A stretch of DNA of 64,000 bases. Source: Roseovarius sp. Lineage in GTDB: Bacteria; Pseudomonadota; Alphaproteobacteria; Rhodobacterales; Rhodobacteraceae. Positions 52,046-63,522 of the stretch are shown one piece after another. The notes beneath the pieces are model-generated. The model was given only the letters and a program-made list of their open reading frames with translations. It was not told the origin of the DNA and searched no databases. Within the stretch, counting starts at the first letter, position 1; every line of letters begins with the position of its first letter. The stretch covers positions 310,001-374,000 of the forward strand of contig NZ_JALUXE010000002.1 of the NCBI RefSeq assembly GCF_027019125.1, in the 5' to 3' direction. The position numbers were made by a program, and so were the translations under genes.

Positions 52046-53428
52046 ATGCAACCCCGCCTCACATATCGCCAACATGCCCGCGCGGTGCTGGGGCTTGGAC
52101 TGCCGCTCATCGGCAGCCACGTGGCGCAATTCGCCATCACCTTCACCGATGCGCTCATGCTCGGCTGGTATTCGGTCGAGGCGCTGGCCGCCGAAGTGCT
52201 GGGCGGCACCATGTTCTTTGTCCTCTTCATCATGGGCTCAGGCTTTGCCTGGGCGGTGATGCCGATGGTGGCCTCCGCGCAGGCCTCGGGCGCAACCACC
52301 CAAGTGCGCCGCGTCACCCGCATGGGTCTCTGGGCCTCGATCCTCTTCGGCTTGGCCACCCTGCCCCTGATGCTGGGCTCCGGCGCGGTTTTTGACCGCA
52401 TGGGCCAAGAGCCCGCCACCGCCGCCCTTGCCGCCGATTACCTCGAAATCGCGGGGCTTGGCATCCTGCCCGCGCTCATGGTGATGGTGCTCAAATCCTA
52501 TCTTGCCGCGCTCGAGCGCACCGCCGTGGTGCTCTGGGTGACGCTGGGTGCCGTGGCGCTCAACGCGGGCCTCAATTATCTGCTCATCTTCGGACAGGCG
52601 GGCTTTCCCGAATTGGGCGTGCGCGGCGCGGCCATTGCCTCGCTCGCGGTCAATCTCGCCTCTTTTCTTGCCCTCGCGATCTATGTCCACCGCTCTGCCC
52701 CGGAACACGGGCTTTTCCAACGCTTCTGGCGTCCCGACCCCGAGGCATTGGGCCGCGTCTTTCGCTTGGGCTGGCCCATTGGCCTGACCAATCTGGCCGA
52801 AGTGGGCCTTTTCGCCGCGGCCTCGATCATGATGGGCTGGCTCGGCACACTGTCCCTGGCCGCCCATGGCATCGGCATGCAGATCACCTCGGTCATCTTC
52901 ATGATCCACCTCGGGCTCTCGAACGTCGCCACCGTGCGCGCGGGACAGGCGCATGGGCGCGGCGATGGCGCGTCCTTGCGCGACGGCGCCCGCGTGGTGC
53001 TTGGCCTCTCGGCCACCGTGGCGCTGGCGACCATGGCCCTGCTTCTGCTCCTGCCCGACCCGCTGGTCGGGCTGTTCCTGGCCCCCGACGATCCCGACCG
53101 GGACGAGGTCATCGCCATTGGCCGCCAACTCCTCGCCGCCGCGGCCCTTTTTCAACTGGTCGACGCCGCGCAGGTGCAGGCGCTCGGCCTCTTGCGCGGC
53201 GTGCAGGATACCCGCGTGCCCATGGTCATCGCCGCCCTCAGCTATTGGGCGGTCGGCGTGCCCGTGAGCTACCTTTTGGGCTTCACCCTTGGCTTGGGCG
53301 GCCCCGGCATCTGGCTTGGCCTGGCGTCCGGGCTGGCACTGGCGGGGGTGTTCATGCTGGTGCGGTTCTGGGGCTGGTCGGTGCGCGCCATCCCTGCACA
53401 AGCCCCCCACATGCGGCAACAGGGGTGA
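52046..53428 (+). CDS. MATE-family efflux protein
   Basis: A 460-residue inner-membrane protein with 12 hydrophobic spans in two repeats (about 10-230 and 235-445), typical of MATE drug/sodium or proton antiporters. Signatures include LGLPLIGSHVAQFAITFTDALMLGWYSVEALAAE and the second-half RLGWPIGLTNLAEVGLFAAASIMMGWLG. ATG 52046 is chosen; the frame begins 12 codons earlier. The substrate is unknown. Confidence 0.93.
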   Translation: MQPRLTYRQHARAVLGLGLPLIGSHVAQFAITFTDALMLGWYSVEALAAEVLGGTMFFVLFIMGSGFAWAVMPMVASAQASGATTQVRRVTRMGLWASILFGLATLPLMLGSGAVFDRMGQEPATAALAADYLEIAGLGILPALMVMVLKSYLAALERTAVVLWVTLGAVALNAGLNYLLIFGQAGFPELGVRGAAIASLAVNLASFLALAIYVHRSAPEHGLFQRFWRPDPEALGRVFRLGWPIGLTNLAEVGLFAAASIMMGWLGTLSLAAHGIGMQITSVIFMIHLGLSNVATVRAGQAHGRGDGASLRDGARVVLGLSATVALATMALLLLLPDPLVGLFLAPDDPDRDEVIAIGRQLLAAAALFQLVDAAQVQALGLLRGVQDTRVPMVIAALSYWAVGVPVSYLLGFTLGLGGPGIWLGLASGLALAGVFMLVRFWGWSVRAIPAQAPHMRQQG

Positions 53429-53447
53429 TTGCGCGGACCCGCGTCCG

Positions 53448-53468
53448 TTGGTAAAGGAAACTAACCAA
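53448..53468. promoter_or_regulatory. Inverted repeat ahead of lldD, possible operator
   Basis: TTGGT (53448-53452) and ACCAA (53464-53468) are separated by 11 bases, 14 bases before the lldD start. The arms resemble GntR-type half sites, but the spacing is longer than usual. Confidence 0.25.
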
Positions 53469-53482
53469 TTTCGGAGGACGCC

Positions 53483-54649
53483 ATGCCCGTCATCACCAAT
53501 ATCGCCGATCTCAAACAGATTTACCGCCGCCGCGTCCCCAAGATGTTCTACGACTATGCCGAATCCGGCAGTTGGACCGAACAGACCTTCCGCGAGAACA
53601 CCACCGATTTCGACAAGATCTACCTGCGCCAGCGTGTCGCCATCGACATGACCGGGCGCAGCACCGCGACCCGGATGATCGGACAGGATGTGGCGATGCC
53701 CGTGGGCCTCGCCCCCGTCGGCCTGACCGGCATGCAGCACGCGGATGGCGAGATCAAGGCCGCCCGCGCCGCCGAGAAATTCGGCGTGCCCTTCACCCTC
53801 TCCACCATGTCGATCTGCTCGATCGAGGATGTGGCCGAGAACACCACCAAACCCTTCTGGATGCAGGTCTATACGCTCAAGGACGACGACTTCATGCAGC
53901 GCCTCTTTGACCGAGCGCGCGATGCCAAATGTTCGGCGGCGATGATCACGGTCGACCTGCAAATGCTGGGGCAGCGCCACAAGGACCTCAAGAATGGCCT
54001 CTCCGCCCCGCCCAAACTGACGCCGAAAAGCATCGCCAACATGATGACCAAGGTGCAGTGGGGCCTGGGCATGCTGGGAACCAAGCGCCGGTTCTTCGGC
54101 AATATCGTGGGCCATGCCAAGGGTGTCACCGATCCCTCCTCGCTCAGCACATGGACGGCAGAGGCCTTTGATCAGGCGCTCGATTGGGACCGCATCCGCC
54201 AATTCCGCAAGATGTGGGACGGCCCGCTCATCATCAAGGGAATCATGGACCCGCGCGATGCGCGCGAGGCGCTGAATGTCGGGGCCGATGCCATCATCGT
54301 GTCGAACCACGGCGGCCGGCAGCTTGACGGCGCGCTCTCGGCCATCCGCGCCCTTCCCGCCATCGTGGATGCCGTGGGTGACAAGATCGAGGTGCATCTT
54401 GATAGCGGCATCCGCTCGGGTCAGGACGTGCTCAAGGCTTTGGCGATGGGGGCCAAGGGCACCTATATCGGGCGGGCCTTCGTCTACGGTCTGGGGGCCA
54501 TGGGCGAGGCGGGCGTCACCCGCGCGCTGGAGGTGATCCACAAGGAGCTCGACAGCACCATGGGCCTCTGCGGGCGTCGCGATGTGAAAACGCTGGACCG
54601 CGACATCCTGATGGTGCCCGAGGATTTCGCCGGTCGCTGGATGGAGTGA
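53483..54649 (+). CDS. lldD: L-lactate dehydrogenase (FMN-dependent alpha-hydroxy-acid family)
   Basis: A 388-residue FMN TIM-barrel enzyme that oxidises an alpha-hydroxy acid, most likely L-lactate to pyruvate, passing electrons to the respiratory chain. The catalytic His/Arg are in VSNHGGRQLDG (about 273-283). FMN-contact regions include LAPVGLTGMQHADGE, VDLQMLGQRHKDLKNG and HLDSGIRSGQDVLKALAMGA. GGAGGAC precedes the ATG. Related glycolate or mandelate oxidation cannot be excluded. Confidence 0.9.
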   Translation: MPVITNIADLKQIYRRRVPKMFYDYAESGSWTEQTFRENTTDFDKIYLRQRVAIDMTGRSTATRMIGQDVAMPVGLAPVGLTGMQHADGEIKAARAAEKFGVPFTLSTMSICSIEDVAENTTKPFWMQVYTLKDDDFMQRLFDRARDAKCSAAMITVDLQMLGQRHKDLKNGLSAPPKLTPKSIANMMTKVQWGLGMLGTKRRFFGNIVGHAKGVTDPSSLSTWTAEAFDQALDWDRIRQFRKMWDGPLIIKGIMDPRDAREALNVGADAIIVSNHGGRQLDGALSAIRALPAIVDAVGDKIEVHLDSGIRSGQDVLKALAMGAKGTYIGRAFVYGLGAMGEAGVTRALEVIHKELDSTMGLCGRRDVKTLDRDILMVPEDFAGRWME

Positions 54650-54655
54650 GGCGCC

Positions 54656-55684
54656 TCAGCGCCCCAAAAGCCGCCGCAAAAGCCCGCCCCGCGCCTGCAC
54701 CTTCGGTGCGGGCGCAACGCCTTTCACCGCCTGCCACGCCGCAAGCACGGCGCGCGCCTCTTCCTCCAATGGCACCTCCGACGCGGCATCCTGTGCCACC
54801 TCGACATCAAAAACCCCCTGATGCCCCGCCCGCCGTTCCAAATCGTGATTGCTGCCCTTCCAGCGGTCCACCACCTCCTGCCGCAGGACATGGGGCATCA
54901 AAAATCGCCGCTTCGGCACTTCGACCAGCCCCGGCGCTTCCGAAAAGAAACGATCGAGGGCAACGTCCACCTCAGCGGCAGAGGCCCCGGCCTCCATCAT
55001 CTCGCATTTCAGCAGCCGCGCAGGCTCGATCAGCCCCGTGGGCGGGCTGACATTGGCGGTCGGCACCGTATCGCCCTCCGCATAGCAGAGACTCTTGGCA
55101 CCGATCTGCTCCAACACGAAATTGACCGGATCCCGCCGCGCGCCGCCAGGCCGGATCACCTTGGTAAACACCTGGTCCCGCCCGACATATTTCCCCCAAT
55201 AGAGCGTGAAGAGCGCATAGTTCAGCACATCCTGCTGCGTGCGCTTCTCCAACAACTCCAAGATGCTGCCGTTCCATGTGCGGGAACCTTTGACATGCTG
55301 CTTGAAATCGGACTCGAGCCAATGATCCTGCCTGCGAAACAGCGCAATGACCGAAACCTTGAATCCCCGCCCCTGCAAGGCTTCGACAAACCTGATCGCC
55401 GCCGCCGACTTGAAGAGCGCCGCGAAGGCTTCCGAACTCAGCACCACATCGCCCGCACCGCGCGAGAAAAAATCAAGCGCCTCCTCGATGGCCTCCTCCC
55501 TGTCCCGCAAGATCGAAATCGCCAGACGCGCGGCATTGCCCTGCCCCTCCGCTGCTGGCCCTTCCGGCATGTCATAGGCGATCCCCAGCCCGCGCAGCGC
55601 CTCTTGCTGTTCCAGCAACGCCGCCTGTATCGTCGTGGTTGCGCATTTGGGCATGCCGACATGCAGGAAAACGCGGCGTGGCAT
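54656..55684 (-). CDS. Sulfotransferase-like P-loop protein
   Basis: A 342-residue protein starting MPRRVFLHVGMPKCATTTIQ. The HVGMPKCATTT segment is a 5'-phosphosulfate-binding-type P-loop of PAPS sulfotransferases and heparan-modification-like proteins. The middle (VVLSSEAFAALF, VIALFRRQDHWLESDFKQHV) fits the 3'-phosphate-binding region. The C-terminal 60 residues are low-complexity and basic at the end (GGLLRRLLGR). The acceptor is unknown. It is convergent with lldD, with six bases between them. Confidence 0.7.
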   Translation of the reverse strand: MPRRVFLHVGMPKCATTTIQAALLEQQEALRGLGIAYDMPEGPAAEGQGNAARLAISILRDREEAIEEALDFFSRGAGDVVLSSEAFAALFKSAAAIRFVEALQGRGFKVSVIALFRRQDHWLESDFKQHVKGSRTWNGSILELLEKRTQQDVLNYALFTLYWGKYVGRDQVFTKVIRPGGARRDPVNFVLEQIGAKSLCYAEGDTVPTANVSPPTGLIEPARLLKCEMMEAGASAAEVDVALDRFFSEAPGLVEVPKRRFLMPHVLRQEVVDRWKGSNHDLERRAGHQGVFDVEVAQDAASEVPLEEEARAVLAAWQAVKGVAPAPKVQARGGLLRRLLGR

Positions 55685-55848
55685 CTTGATCAGGCTCCTC
55701 TTGCGTCACGGGACCGACGGATAGGTCACGCCTCCCGCCCCGGCAACAAGATTCCGCTTTTCAATTCCCCAAAACCCGGCTATTGGCGCAACTTCACGCG
55801 GGGACTACAGCCTTGGAGGAGCCCCGCCCTAACCTATGGAGAAATTAA

Positions 55849-56472
55849 ATGGCTGGAGAAATTCCTGATCTTCAAGCCCAGGAACGCGCGGGGACGGGCA
55901 AGGGCGCCGCTCGCGCAGCCCGTCGTGCGGGTATGGTTCCGGGTGTGGTGTTCGGTGGCGACAAAGAACCGCTGGCGATCAACATTCCGTTCAACGCACT
56001 GCTCAAGCGCCTCAAGAAGGGCCGCTTCAAGTCGACGCTCTTCAACCTTCAGGTCGAAGGCCATGACGATGTGCGTGTGATCTGCCGCGACGTTCAGCGC
56101 GACGTGGTCAAGGATCTGCCGACCCATATCGACCTGATGCGCCTGCGCCGCACCACCCGGATCAACCTGTTCATTCACGTTGACTTCATCAATGCGGACC
56201 AGTGCAAGGCCCTGCGCAAGGGCGGCGTGCTGACCGTCGTGCGCCCCGAGGTCGAACTCAACGTGCTCGCCGGTGACATCCCCGATCACGTGACCGTGGA
56301 CCTCTCGAAGGTCGAGAAAATCGGCGACGTGGTCACGATTTCGATGGTTGATCTGCCCGAAGGCTCCGAGCCGGTGATCAAGGACCGCGACTTCGTGATC
56401 TGCAACATCTCCGCCCCCTCCGCACTGCGCTCGCAGGGCGACGACGAGGAAGAAGAGGGCGAAGAGGACTGA
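55849..56472 (+). CDS. rplY: 50S ribosomal protein L25 (CTC form)
   Basis: A 207-residue long-form L25/Ctc: the N-terminal 5S-rRNA-binding domain (about 1-100, [21 protein letters not shown]) plus the CTC C-terminal domain (about 100-195) and a very acidic tail ([11 protein letters not shown]). GGAG seven bases before ATG 55849 sets the start. An upstream GCGGGG/GCCCCGC inverted repeat (55798-55827) could fold in the leader. pth follows, the usual pair. Confidence 0.96.
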   Translation: MAGEIPDLQAQERAGTGKGAARAARRAGMVPGVVFGGDKEPLAINIPFNALLKRLKKGRFKSTLFNLQVEGHDDVRVICRDVQRDVVKDLPTHIDLMRLRRTTRINLFIHVDFINADQCKALRKGGVLTVVRPEVELNVLAGDIPDHVTVDLSKVEKIGDVVTISMVDLPEGSEPVIKDRDFVICNISAPSALRSQGDDEEEEGEED

Positions 56473-56502
56473 TCCCGCCGGATCAGACCCGACCCGATGC
56501 AG

Positions 56503-56533
56503 CGCGGCCCCCAATCGGGGCCGCGTTTTCTTT
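56503..56533 (+). terminator. Intrinsic terminator after rplY
   Basis: CGCGGCCCC / GGGGCCGCG stem with a short loop, followed by TTTTCTTTT. pth then needs its own promoter or read-through. Confidence 0.85.
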
Positions 56534-56609
56534 TGGCACCGCGCAGCCTGTTGATTCCCGGCCCCCAAACCCCTAGACCGTCACCCATTCAGGATCGGGG
56601 GCACCACCC

Positions 56610-57290
56610 ATGCAGCTCTTTGTAGGTCTCGGAAATCCGGGCGCGAAATACGAGCGGAACCGCCACAACATCGGCTTCATGGCGCTCGACCGCATCGCCG
56701 AGGATCACGGCTTTGGCCCTTGGCGGTCCAAGTTTCAGGGCATGATCTCTGAGGGCACATTGGGCGGCACGCGCGTCCTCCTGCTCAAGCCCATGACCTT
56801 CATGAACCTCAGCGGTCAATCCGTGGGCGAGGCGCTGCGCTTCTACAAACTCACCCCCGCCGATGTCACCGTCTTTCACGACGAATTGGACCTCGCCCCC
56901 GGCAAGCTGCGCTGCAAGACAGGTGGCGGGCACGCCGGCCACAACGGGTTGCGCTCGATCCATCAGCATCTCGGCGAGGCTTACGCCCGCGTGCGGCTCG
57001 GCATCGGCCATCCGGGGCACAAGGATCGCGTGGCGGGCTATGTCCTGCAGGATTTCGCGAAATCCGAAAACGACTGGCTCGAAGACCTGCTGCGCGGTAT
57101 CGCCAAGGGCGCGCCATGGCTGGCACAGGGCAAACCCGACCGCTTTCAGAATGCCGTGGCACAGGCCATGACACCGCCCAAGCCCCCGCGCCCCGCCCCT
57201 GTCGAAACCGAACGCAGCCCTGCTCCCGCGCCGGACCCAACCCCTGATCCCCGCACGCCCCTGCAACGGCTCGCGGACAAGTTTCGCTAA
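56610..57290 (+). CDS. pth: Peptidyl-tRNA hydrolase
   Basis: A 226-residue enzyme that frees tRNAs from dropped peptides. [21 protein letters not shown] carries catalytic His19; [13 protein letters not shown] carries the partner Asp; [13 protein letters not shown] is the substrate loop. A Pro-rich tail (about 190-215) extends beyond the normal end. It is downstream of rplY, as in most bacteria, but separated by a terminator. Confidence 0.96.
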   Translation: MQLFVGLGNPGAKYERNRHNIGFMALDRIAEDHGFGPWRSKFQGMISEGTLGGTRVLLLKPMTFMNLSGQSVGEALRFYKLTPADVTVFHDELDLAPGKLRCKTGGGHAGHNGLRSIHQHLGEAYARVRLGIGHPGHKDRVAGYVLQDFAKSENDWLEDLLRGIAKGAPWLAQGKPDRFQNAVAQAMTPPKPPRPAPVETERSPAPAPDPTPDPRTPLQRLADKFR

Positions 57291-57465
57291 AACAATTCCA
57301 GAAAAAGGTGACAGAGTTTTTCGGTTCGACATTGGGCCAACTCAAAGGCTTAAGGCGTTCGCCATTTCAGGGAAATGCCGAAACGCTTTAGACAACGCCC
57401 CTACGTCAGACTTGATCCGACACGAGGGCCCTGCTCAACTATCCGGGGACTATGGGAGGGTGAAA

Positions 57466-58629
57466 ATGCGCAAGGCAGTTAAATGGTTGGCCCGCATCGT
57501 GGTGGTTCTGGTCCTTGCGGCAGCGGCGGTGGGTCTCTGGAAACGCGATCAGATCACCCGGCTCTGGGCGGTCAACAGCCTCTTTGACGAGGACCGCATC
57601 GTCCAGAACTTCTCGCATATGGACCGCGCCTTCCTGCATGTGCCCGTGCCGCGCGGCACCGGCCCTGTCTCGCCCCTGCCCCAGGGTCCGGCCATGACCC
57701 TGCCCACCGTGGCAAACGATTGGATCAAAACCCGCACCGTGACCTCGCTCATGGTGCTGCACCGGGGCGCTGTGGTGCATGAGAGCTATCATTTGGGCAC
57801 CGCGCCCGAAGATCGCCGCATCAGCTGGTCAATGGCCAAGAGCTTTCTTTCGGCCCTCTTCGGCGTGATCGTGGCCGAAGGGCAAATCGAATCGCTCGAC
57901 GATCCGGTCACGCGCTACGCCCCCAGCCTCACGGGCAGCGCCTATGACGGGGCCACGATCCGCAACGTGCTCCTGATGATGAGCGGCGTGGCGTTCAATG
58001 AGGATTATCTCGACTACGATTCAGACATCAACCGCATGGGCCGCGTGCTGGCCCTCGGCGGTACGATGGATGGCTTTGCCGCCGGCCTCAGCGCCCGTGA
58101 TGCGGATCCCGGCGCGCGCTGGAAATATGTCTCGATCGACACGCATATTCTGGCCATGGTCCTGCGCGGCGCGACCGGACGCAGCCTGCCAGATCTCCTG
58201 TCGGAAAAGATCATTCAGCCCTTGGGCTTTGAATCCGAACCCTATTACCTGACCGATGGCGAGGGCGTGGCCTTTGCCCTTGGCGGTCTCAACGTGACCA
58301 CCCGCGATTATGCGCGCTTTGGCCTGATGGCCGCCAATCTCGGGCGCTACAACGGGCAACAGGTGGTGCCCGAGGACTGGATGCGCGCCGCCACCACGCC
58401 CACGGCCCCCACCGCCCCCGGCGATCTGCAATACGGCTTTCAATGGTGGATGCCCGCCGATGCCCGGCCCGGCGAATTCTTCGGCCACGGCATTTACGGC
58501 CAATACATCTACATCGACCGCGCCCGCGATGTGGTGATCGTCGCCACCTCCGCCGACCGCGCCTTTCGCGAACCCGGCGTCAAACACGACAATATCGCGG
58601 TCCTGCGCCAGATCGCCGGGGCGCTTTGA
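57466..58629 (+). CDS. Serine hydrolase of the beta-lactamase class C fold
   Basis: A 387-residue protein with an N-terminal membrane anchor or signal (residues 10-24). Catalytic Ser122-x-x-Lys125 is in SWSMAKSF. A later HGIYGQY segment sits where the KTG-like motif of this fold is expected. Length and LGFESEPYYLTDGEG region fit the family that includes esterases and D-amino peptidases as well as lactamases; substrate unknown. ATG 57466 is chosen with GGGAGGG upstream, and the longer frame from 57412 is rejected. Confidence 0.83.
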   Translation: MRKAVKWLARIVVVLVLAAAAVGLWKRDQITRLWAVNSLFDEDRIVQNFSHMDRAFLHVPVPRGTGPVSPLPQGPAMTLPTVANDWIKTRTVTSLMVLHRGAVVHESYHLGTAPEDRRISWSMAKSFLSALFGVIVAEGQIESLDDPVTRYAPSLTGSAYDGATIRNVLLMMSGVAFNEDYLDYDSDINRMGRVLALGGTMDGFAAGLSARDADPGARWKYVSIDTHILAMVLRGATGRSLPDLLSEKIIQPLGFESEPYYLTDGEGVAFALGGLNVTTRDYARFGLMAANLGRYNGQQVVPEDWMRAATTPTAPTAPGDLQYGFQWWMPADARPGEFFGHGIYGQYIYIDRARDVVIVATSADRAFREPGVKHDNIAVLRQIAGAL

Positions 58630-58637
58630 TCCCGAAA

Positions 58638-58668
58638 CCCCGCCCCGGGCTTGACCCGGGACGGGGCG
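58638..58668. repeat. Palindromic repeat, copy 2, between convergent genes
   Basis: The 31-base stretch forms a hairpin: CGCCCCGGG / CCCGGG-A-CGGGGCG with loop CTTGA. The core CCCGGGCTTGnCCCGG also occurs at 34276-34289. It may double as a terminator for the serine-hydrolase gene and ileS, though no T-run follows. Confidence 0.45.
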
Positions 58669-58680
58669 TAGACGCCTGGC

Positions 58681-61620
<2,940 letters not shown>

Positions 61621-61807
61621 GGTTTGCGTCCTTGTCACTGGTCTGGAATTTGGGGGGGTGAGAGGCGGCGCGGGTGCCCATACGCCTTGTCCCGGCAGCT
61701 CGATTGTCTCAGAGCGCCGGGCATGTAATTCGAATAATGATCGCACTGCGTCTCATCATGCCCCGCCTTATAGGCGCGCACCCGGCACGCGTCCAGAGGG
61801 CGGGTGT

Positions 61808-61854
61808 CCGCTTTCTTGAAAAGAAAGCGGTCCGAAATCTTTTCAAGATTTCGG
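61808..61854. repeat. Two tandem perfect palindromes sharing one framework
   Basis: Palindrome A: CCGCTTTCTT-GAA-AAGAAAGCGG (61808-61830). One T. Palindrome B: CCGAAATCTT-TTC-AAGATTTCGG (61832-61854). Each has ten-base perfect arms and a 3-base loop, and both follow CCG-N4-CTT/AAG-N4-CGG. They lie 50 bases before the truncated-haemoglobin gene. Confidence 0.75.
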
Positions 61855-61904
61855 GTCCACGTTGGGGGATTGCCTCTTGCGACATCCCGCGCCACATAAG
61901 GACG

Positions 61905-62315
61905 ATGACCACCGCCCTGCCCCCTCGTTTCCCCATCACCCGCCCCGAGATCGAGCGGGTCGTGACCGCGTTCTACGCCGCCGTGCGGGCGCATCCCGGC
62001 CTTGGGCCGATCTTCGCGGTGCATGTCACCGACTGGCCCACGCACGAGGCCAAGGTGGCCGACTTCTGGGCCAACTCCATCCTGCATGAACGCGTCTACG
62101 ACGGCAGCCCGATGGCCGCCCATGTCAACGCCCGCAATGTGCAGCCGGGCATGTTCTCGACCTGGCTCGCCCTCTTCGATGCGGTGCTCGCGCGCGAACT
62201 CTCCCCCGATCAGGCCGCCGCCTGGTCGGCGCTGGCGCATCGCATCGGGCGGTCTTTGCGCGCGGGCGTCGTGGATCGCAGCACCCTTCCCGGCGGCATC
62301 CCCAAACTGCGCTGA
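61905..62315 (+). CDS. Group III truncated haemoglobin
   Basis: A 136-residue globin. The group III signature IFAVHVTDWPTHEAKVADFW is at about 39-58, and the later His-containing helix is PMAAHVNARNVQPGMFSTWLALF (proximal His near 76). Such proteins handle oxygen or nitric oxide in the cytosol. ATG 61905 is chosen; the open frame goes back to 61674 across the tandem palindromes. It is divergent from ileS, with 284 bases between the starts. Confidence 0.88.
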   Translation: MTTALPPRFPITRPEIERVVTAFYAAVRAHPGLGPIFAVHVTDWPTHEAKVADFWANSILHERVYDGSPMAAHVNARNVQPGMFSTWLALFDAVLARELSPDQAAAWSALAHRIGRSLRAGVVDRSTLPGGIPKLR

Positions 62316-62498
62316 TCCCGGCCGATCCTTGCCGGAACCGCGCGCCGCCTGCGGCCATATCCGGCCGACGGCGGGAACCCGCCGCGCGCGCCCCCGCAAA
62401 ATGGCGGCAAAGCGCCGGAAAACACAACCGCGCTTTCAAACTCTCGGGGGCGGCCCCACCTCTGGCCTATGCTGAGCGCAGTCAGAGAGGAGCCAGCC

Positions 62499-62759
62499 AT
62501 GTATACCCCCCAAGACGACATTCGCCGACAAGCCAACCGTGACCTCAACCGCTACGGCCCACCCGGCCATGATCCCGGCGCGGGTGCGCGCGGCGGGCTG
62601 GCGGGCCTGCTCGTCGTGGTGATCCTGATGGGCGGGGTGATCGCCTTCAGCATGCTCAGCCCGTCCACCACGGGCAACAGCACCGCCCCGGCCTCTGCCC
62701 CAAGCAGCGTGATCGACGGCACGCAATCCCAACAAACCCCTGCCGCCCCGGTCGATTGA
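62499..62759 (+). CDS. Small single-span membrane protein, hypothetical
   Basis: An 86-residue protein: a charged N-terminus (MYTPQDDIRRQANRDLNRYG), a Gly-rich link, one hydrophobic span (about 34-51, GLLVVVILMGGVIAFSML) and a Ser/Thr/Pro-rich C-terminus. AGAGGAG precedes the ATG. It is not recognised beyond being a typical Rhodobacteraceae hypothetical. It follows the globin gene after about 180 bases. Confidence 0.6.
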   Translation: MYTPQDDIRRQANRDLNRYGPPGHDPGAGARGGLAGLLVVVILMGGVIAFSMLSPSTTGNSTAPASAPSSVIDGTQSQQTPAAPVD

Positions 62760-62781
62760 CGACCACACTCACGGCGCAGAC

Positions 62782-62813
62782 GGCCCGGCCAGAGCCTCCA
62801 GCATGGCCGGGCC
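62782..62813. terminator. Inverted repeat between convergent genes
   Basis: GGCCCGGCCA / TGGCCGGGCC perfect ten-base arms with a 12-base loop. No T-run follows, so terminator activity is only likely. Confidence 0.5.
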
Positions 62814-62831
62814 ACTTGCGCCCGAGCGGCC

Positions 62832-63455
62832 TTAGTCGAGCGACGTCACCCAGAGCACGGTCGCATCCTCGGCACTCACCGAAATCACGTTATGCCCCAT
62901 GGTGGCATCATAATAGGCGCTATCGCCCCGGCGCATCTCGATGGGCTCGTAAAACTCGGTATAGAGCCGCACCACCCCGGTCAGCACATAGAGAAATTCC
63001 TCGCCATCGTGGCGCACCCAACCGCCAAAATCCTCGACCGCGCGGGCGCGGATGCGCGCGCGGTAGGGCATCATGCGTTTCTGGCTCAGCGTATCGGCCA
63101 GCAGATCATGCTCATAGGTCGCCGTCGCCATGGGCCTGCCTTCGCCCACCCGCGTCACCGCCATGCGCCCGTTGATCCGGTCGCGCGACGGCGGGGTAAA
63201 GAGCTGCGGCACCGAGATTTCCAAGCCCTGCGCCAGCTTCTTCAGCGCCTCATAGGTCGGTGACATCTGGCCATTCTCGATCTTCGAGAGGGTCGAGCGC
63301 GCCAACCCCGCCTGTTTCGCCGCCTGTTCCAGCGTCCAGCCCCGCGCCTTGCGCAATTGCCGCACCCGAACGCCCAGATCAAGAGGCTCCGGCACCGTGT
63401 CAGCGCCGGTTTCGCGCGTGACGCGCAACTGAGGGGGCAAGGCTTGATCCGTCAT
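62832..63455 (-). CDS. XRE-cupin transcriptional regulator
   Basis: A 207-residue protein: helix-turn-helix at about 27-82 (VRQLRKARGWTLEQAAKQAGLARSTLSKIENGQMSPT), then a cupin sensory domain at about 110-205 (WVRHDGEEFLYVLTGVVRLYTEFYEPIEMRRGDSAYYD). Regulators of this class often control metabolism of small carboxylic or amino compounds. It is divergent from an acyl-CoA-synthetase-like gene 67 bases away, a likely target. Confidence 0.88.
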   Translation of the reverse strand: MTDQALPPQLRVTRETGADTVPEPLDLGVRVRQLRKARGWTLEQAAKQAGLARSTLSKIENGQMSPTYEALKKLAQGLEISVPQLFTPPSRDRINGRMAVTRVGEGRPMATATYEHDLLADTLSQKRMMPYRARIRARAVEDFGGWVRHDGEEFLYVLTGVVRLYTEFYEPIEMRRGDSAYYDATMGHNVISVSAEDATVLWVTSLD

Positions 63456-63522
63456 AGGCCAACGCTATAGGCCAAGCGCAAGGCCACTTGCAACCGTCCC
63501 CAGAGGCCCCTAAGCCAAGGCC

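Noticed and set aside
52238-54541. 767-residue minus-strand frame
   Set aside because: It is antisense to the MATE and lldD genes, His/Gly/Arg-rich, with no domain; a codon-bias shadow.
61621-61904. T-box leader for ileS
   Set aside because: No T-box core sequence; such leaders are mainly found in Gram-positive bacteria. The palindromes there are short and symmetric.
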